DNA from: Desulfoscipio geothermicus
GTDB taxonomy: Bacteria; Bacillota; Desulfotomaculia; Desulfotomaculales; Desulfallaceae
Direction: 5' to 3'
DNA length: 47,509 bases
Assembly: GCA_016841205.1 (NCBI GenBank)
Contig: JAENZP010000019.1
Coordinates: forward strand, 1 to 47,509
Shown here piece by piece: positions 44,791-47,509 of the stretch. The notes under the pieces were generated by a model that saw only the letters and a list, made by a program, of their open reading frames with translations, had not been told where the DNA came from and did no database searches. Numbering within the stretch: position 1 is the first letter of the stretch; the number at the start of each line of letters is the position of its first letter. The position numbers and the translations under genes are program-made.

Positions 44791-45375
44791 CTTGAAACCC
44801 GGCACTGAACCGGCGGCCAAGGCTGGGATTCCTTCCTTCACCTTCTCCGAGCCGGCTATTGCCTGCATTAAGGCCATGGTAGATTCAGTAAAAAGCAAAG
44901 CGCTCCCATTGAAGACAGTGGTGCTCCTTTAACAGATCTCGATAGAGCAGGTGTCAAGACTGTATTTGACGAAGTTATTGCGGACAACCGTACTGTCTGC
45001 TGGGCAGCGAAGCAGTTAGAGTAGCCAATTGCTACGGTATCTCGGCTTGTCCGATTGTGATGACCAGAACCGCCGAGGAAGCTGCGGCTGAAGCCGATAA
45101 GATGGGCTACTCTGTAGTGCTGAAAATTGTCTCTCCTGAAATCCTGCATAAGACCGACGTGGCGGCGTAAAAGTTGGCATGAAGTCTGCTGACGAAGTTA
45201 AGTCGTCTTTTGATGAGATCATGGCCAATGTGAAGAAAAATATGCCCGATGTGCGTATCTACGGCACAGAAGTGCAGAAGATGATGCCTAAATGGACATC
45301 AACCCGATCTTTGCTTATGAAGACAGCGTTTCCGCTTTGGATATCAAGATCTCCCTCAAGAATAAACCTGCTTAA
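44791..45375 (+). pseudogene. Ruined ADP-forming acyl-CoA (acetyl-CoA) synthetase
   Basis: Pieces of one protein lie in changing frames: PGTEPAAKAGIPSFTFSEPA and ACIKAMVD (end of the alpha part), then VANCYGISACPIVMTRTAEE and SVVLKIVSPEILHKTDV (start of the ATP-grasp beta part), then VGMKSADEVKSSFDEIM and IYGTEVQKMMP, then directly MDINPIFAYEDSVSALDIKI, the C terminus. Several frameshifts, a missing G near 45171 and a deletion at about 45290 of most of the ATP-grasp domain make it dead. This family makes ATP from acetyl-CoA directly, so its loss leaves pta-ackA as the local route. Confidence 0.85.
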
Positions 45376-45379
45376 TACA

Positions 45380-45416
45380 AAGAAGCTTCCCTTGATTGGG
45401 AGGCTTCTTTTTTTAT
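45380..45416 (+). terminator. Intrinsic terminator
   Basis: Stem AAGAAGC.TCCC / GGGAGGCTTCTT with a short loop and a run of seven or more T. It lies 5 bases after the last codon of the ruined gene and still marks its original end. Confidence 0.85.
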
Positions 45417-45422
45417 CTGATG

Positions 45423-45662
45423 TTATAAACTAAGCTGATTGAAATAGTCCTGCGCTGCCGAGGCGATTTGTTGTTGCACTTGTTTTCTTGCTGCCGGCGG
45501 AATGTTTTCGCTAACCGGAATATCATTACAGCTGGCTTGCCGGTTATACTCGACTATACCGTTACTAATAAAAGCACCGTCCTTGGTTACCTGGTAGTGT
45601 ATAATATAGCTGGGATCGATGGAAAGATCTTTATCTACCCTAATCTCAATCTTATAGTCCAC
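45423..45662 (-). CDS. Hypothetical protein (79 aa)
   Basis: The small acidic protein starts at GTG 45662 after GGAGGTG (6 bases). It reads MDYKIEIRVDKDLSIDPSYI and ends in QQQIASAAQDYFNQLSL, a strand-rich front with a helical tail. I know no function. It converges on the ruined CoA ligase. Confidence 0.65.
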   Translation of the reverse strand: MDYKIEIRVDKDLSIDPSYIIHYQVTKDGAFISNGIVEYNRQASCNDIPVSENIPPAARKQVQQQIASAAQDYFNQLSL

Positions 45663-45810
45663 TTTTGCACCTCCGTGTTTTTAGCTTATTGTTTACTCGG
45701 CAGGACATATTTATATCCAGCCTTGAGTGAATAATTATATATAGCAAAAGGAATAACCGGGGCCTTGGAGAGAATTAACTCTTTGGAGATAGCAAAAAGG
45801 GGGGAGTAAA

Positions 45811-46554
45811 ATGCCATTATTGCGAGCAGGTGGCAGGGAATTTGATTGTGATGCCATCCTGTTGGATAAAGACGGTACTTTGCTTGATTTTAAAGCAATG
45901 TGGTTGGAGTGGTCCAGGTATGTAATTGAGGGAATTATGACGGTAACCCAAAAGGATATACAGCAGGGGACCTTGGAACAGGCGATGGGGATAGATTTGA
46001 CCGCGTGGCATGTTGATCCGCACGGTCCGCTGGCCGGGGGAACGATGGAAGGTTTGCGCAAATCCCTGGTGCAGGTTTTGCGTGAATACGGGATGGGCGA
46101 AACGGTGGCGCATGGTCTAATCACCGAAGTATATAAAGCATCCGAAACTGCCATGAATTGGGAGGCGTTAACTAAACCGTTGCCCGGTTTACAGGAGTTA
46201 CTGGTAAGGCTGCGTGCCAATAATTTTAAATTGGCAGTGGTGACTGCCGATGCCACAAAAAGGGTTAAGCTTTCGCTGCTCTCCCTGGGGTTGGTTAATT
46301 ATTTTGATTGCGTTATAGGCTCGGATTTAGTGGAAAAGACCAAGCCCGCCCCGGATATGGCGCTGTTAAGCTGCCGCTTGCTGAATGTGGAACCGGAGCG
46401 GGCGGTGGTTATCGGGGACACGCCCCGGGATATACTGATGGCTAAAGAAGCGGGTGCGGGCGGCATCGGGGTGCTGTCCGGAGTTTGCGTGCGGGAACAG
46501 CTGGATGCCGCCGGAGCTGATGCCGTTATCGAAGCAGTGACGGAATTAGGTTAG
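45811..46554 (+). CDS. HAD-family phosphatase (phosphoglycolate phosphatase-like)
   Basis: The 247-residue protein has the HAD motifs: LLDKDGTLLDF (Asp19 nucleophile, Asp21), VVTADATKR (motif II with Thr), KTKPAPDM (Lys) and VVIGDTPRDILMAKEAGAG (acid pair region). The cap is a C1 helical type. Substrate is unknown. AAAAGGGGGGAG precedes ATG 45811. Its end overlaps the converging ATPase gene by four bases. Confidence 0.88.
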   Translation: MPLLRAGGREFDCDAILLDKDGTLLDFKAMWLEWSRYVIEGIMTVTQKDIQQGTLEQAMGIDLTAWHVDPHGPLAGGTMEGLRKSLVQVLREYGMGETVAHGLITEVYKASETAMNWEALTKPLPGLQELLVRLRANNFKLAVVTADATKRVKLSLLSLGLVNYFDCVIGSDLVEKTKPAPDMALLSCRLLNVEPERAVVIGDTPRDILMAKEAGAGGIGVLSGVCVREQLDAAGADAVIEAVTELG

Positions 46555-47405
46555 TTTTCCCATAGCAAGCTGTCCTTATCGGGTCTTTCTTCAATGCCGC
46601 CTTCCAAAAGTGCTTTAAGATCTTTAATATCCGTTTTATTTTCTTCAAAGGATAAGTCATCCACAAACAAAATAAACCGGTGCTTGCGGTGGCGCAGCTC
46701 TTGGATAATTAACTGGTAATCCGCCAGCTGATTTTTAGGCACTTCTATCAGACGTAAACCCATCGGCCAATATTCGTTGAGCAGTGCTTTGATAGTAGAA
46801 GATTTGCCTGTGCCCCTGTCGCCGTAAAACAGCAGGTTGTTGGCAGGATAACCGTGTAAAAATTGTAGTGTATTATCAATAATTTGTTCACGCATATCCG
46901 TATAGTCTATCAATTCGCTTAGCTTTATAGTGTCTGGCCGGCTTATGCCGTGCAATGCACCGTTTTGCCATCTAAAGGCGATATAACGGCCAAAGACACC
47001 GCAGCCATAGGTGGCATAATGATGAGCCAGCTCTTCTTCTAACATGTCCCATTGTGATGAAGCCGCCAATTCCTCTTTAATTTGCATGTAATCGTTATTA
47101 AAAATCAAGCTCTTCTGATCCACCACCGGTTGGGAGCCTACCAATGGTGGTAATGGAACGTCTTCTTCTGTAGCATGAAAGAAACACTGTAGTACGGACA
47201 TGGTGGCGTCGTGCATATAAACTGCGCTGAGTTCAAATAAACTTCGTAAAATTGATAAATCCCAACGAATGGCCTCGGAAAAAACGGTGTAATTCTCTCC
47301 CGGTGTATATGCTGCCCGGCTGAACGGGTTTACGTCGCTTAAAATAAGATCAAGCAGGTGGTTTTGCCACGCATCCACGTCGGTTTCAAAAGGATTACTG
47401 GTCAT
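46551..47405 (-). CDS. ATP-binding protein, DUF815-like, 5' end cut
   Basis: The frame has Walker A LLFYGDRGTGKSSTIKALLN, Walker B RFILFVDDLSFEENKTDIKD and the ALLEGG segment typical of DUF815 AAA-type ATPases. Family members are usually over 400 residues; here about 285 are left. The ATG at 47405 has no ribosome site, and the frame stays open upstream through YSYSEFCHLL until about 47436, where ackA-like sequence takes over and a stop follows at 47448. The gene has therefore lost its front, by rearrangement or by misassembly, and may not be functional. Confidence 0.65.
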   Translation of the reverse strand: MTSNPFETDVDAWQNHLLDLILSDVNPFSRAAYTPGENYTVFSEAIRWDLSILRSLFELSAVYMHDATMSVLQCFFHATEEDVPLPPLVGSQPVVDQKSLIFNNDYMQIKEELAASSQWDMLEEELAHHYATYGCGVFGRYIAFRWQNGALHGISRPDTIKLSELIDYTDMREQIIDNTLQFLHGYPANNLLFYGDRGTGKSSTIKALLNEYWPMGLRLIEVPKNQLADYQLIIQELRHRKHRFILFVDDLSFEENKTDIKDLKALLEGGIEERPDKDSLLWEN

Positions 47406-47432
47406 AGACAGCAAGTGACAGAACTCGCTGTA

Positions 47433-47509
47433 ACTGTAGGTATGGAGTTAGTTTTGGAAGTTCTGGTCAACCCCGAATACGGCGTAGTGAAGAGCATGGA
47501 TGAAATCGG
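47433..47509 (+). pseudogene. ackA: Partial second copy of ackA at the window edge
   Basis: The last 77 bases match 43747-43823 of ackA (coding GMELVLEVLVNPEYGVVKSM) with two differences. The sequence before 47433 is unrelated to ackA, so the copy starts about 60 codons into the gene. It runs off the window, so whether more of ackA follows is unknown. Confidence 0.8.

Noticed and set aside
1-47509. CRISPR array, prophage, rRNA operon or intact insertion sequence
   Set aside because: No regularly spaced repeats, phage gene blocks, rRNA motifs or transposase genes were seen; mobile traces are limited to the intron fragment and REP-like palindromes.

Overview
The window looks like chromosome from a spore-forming, anaerobic, low-to-mid GC Firmicute of the Peptococcaceae / Desulfotomaculum type. 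This is inferred from protein character (CotH and CotF-like spore proteins, PspC, YqeK-RsfS-LeuS order, Pta-AckA energy metabolism, ADP-forming acyl-CoA synthetase remains, T-box control of leuS). No 16S gene is present, so the genus is not fixed.

Layout. 0-4 kb: a secreted MBL-fold hydrolase and a CotH-type lipoprotein. 3.9-7.3 kb: a decayed copy of the DUF1992 gene, a nudC fragment, then minus-strand genes for a TANGO2/NRDE protein, DUF1992, PRPP synthetase and a small protein. 7.5-9.3 kb: adenine deaminase. 9.4-14.9 kb: an accessory island with a cysteine desulfurase and U-type scaffold placed between two copies of a MarR promoter/gene start (one ruined, one intact), then a decayed arsenic-type operon (permease, Cys-rich small protein and SigZ-like sigma factor, all broken) that ends in an intact C_GCAxxG_C_C protein and ArsM. 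15-17.3 kb: an HTH regulator with its operator, an alpha/beta hydrolase, a small membrane protein and a YbjQ protein. 17.7-21.8 kb: serC, an acyl-CoA ligase, an acetate transporter. 22-30.5 kb: a rearranged stretch with a group II intron fragment, REP-like palindromes, three copies of dinB (fragment, intact, frameshifted), a TetR/serine hydrolase pair, PadR with a ruined ABC ATPase, an MBL hydrolase and a methyltransferase. 30.6-35.9 kb: hypothetical protein, CoA-binding protein, phasin-like/UbiB pair, two unlisted small ORFs, a spore coat protein and a DUF421 membrane protein. 36-47.5 kb: the housekeeping block yqeK, rsfS, T-box, leuS, hisG, rhomboid, pspC-like, pta, ackA, a ruined ADP-forming CoA ligase, a HAD phosphatase and an ATPase (DUF815-like) whose 5' end is cut by a second copy of an ackA segment at the window edge.

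The most unusual item is at 37.1-37.4 kb. A complete tRNA-Ala(GGC) gene with encoded CCA sits inside the leuS T-box leader, between Stem I (with a CTC leucine specifier) and the antiterminator/terminator. Processing of the tRNA would cut the riboswitch in two, so synthesis of one tRNA and regulation by another may be linked.

A second theme is repeated duplication followed by decay: DUF1992, MarR start, dinB and ackA each occur as an intact copy plus a damaged copy within the same 47 kb.
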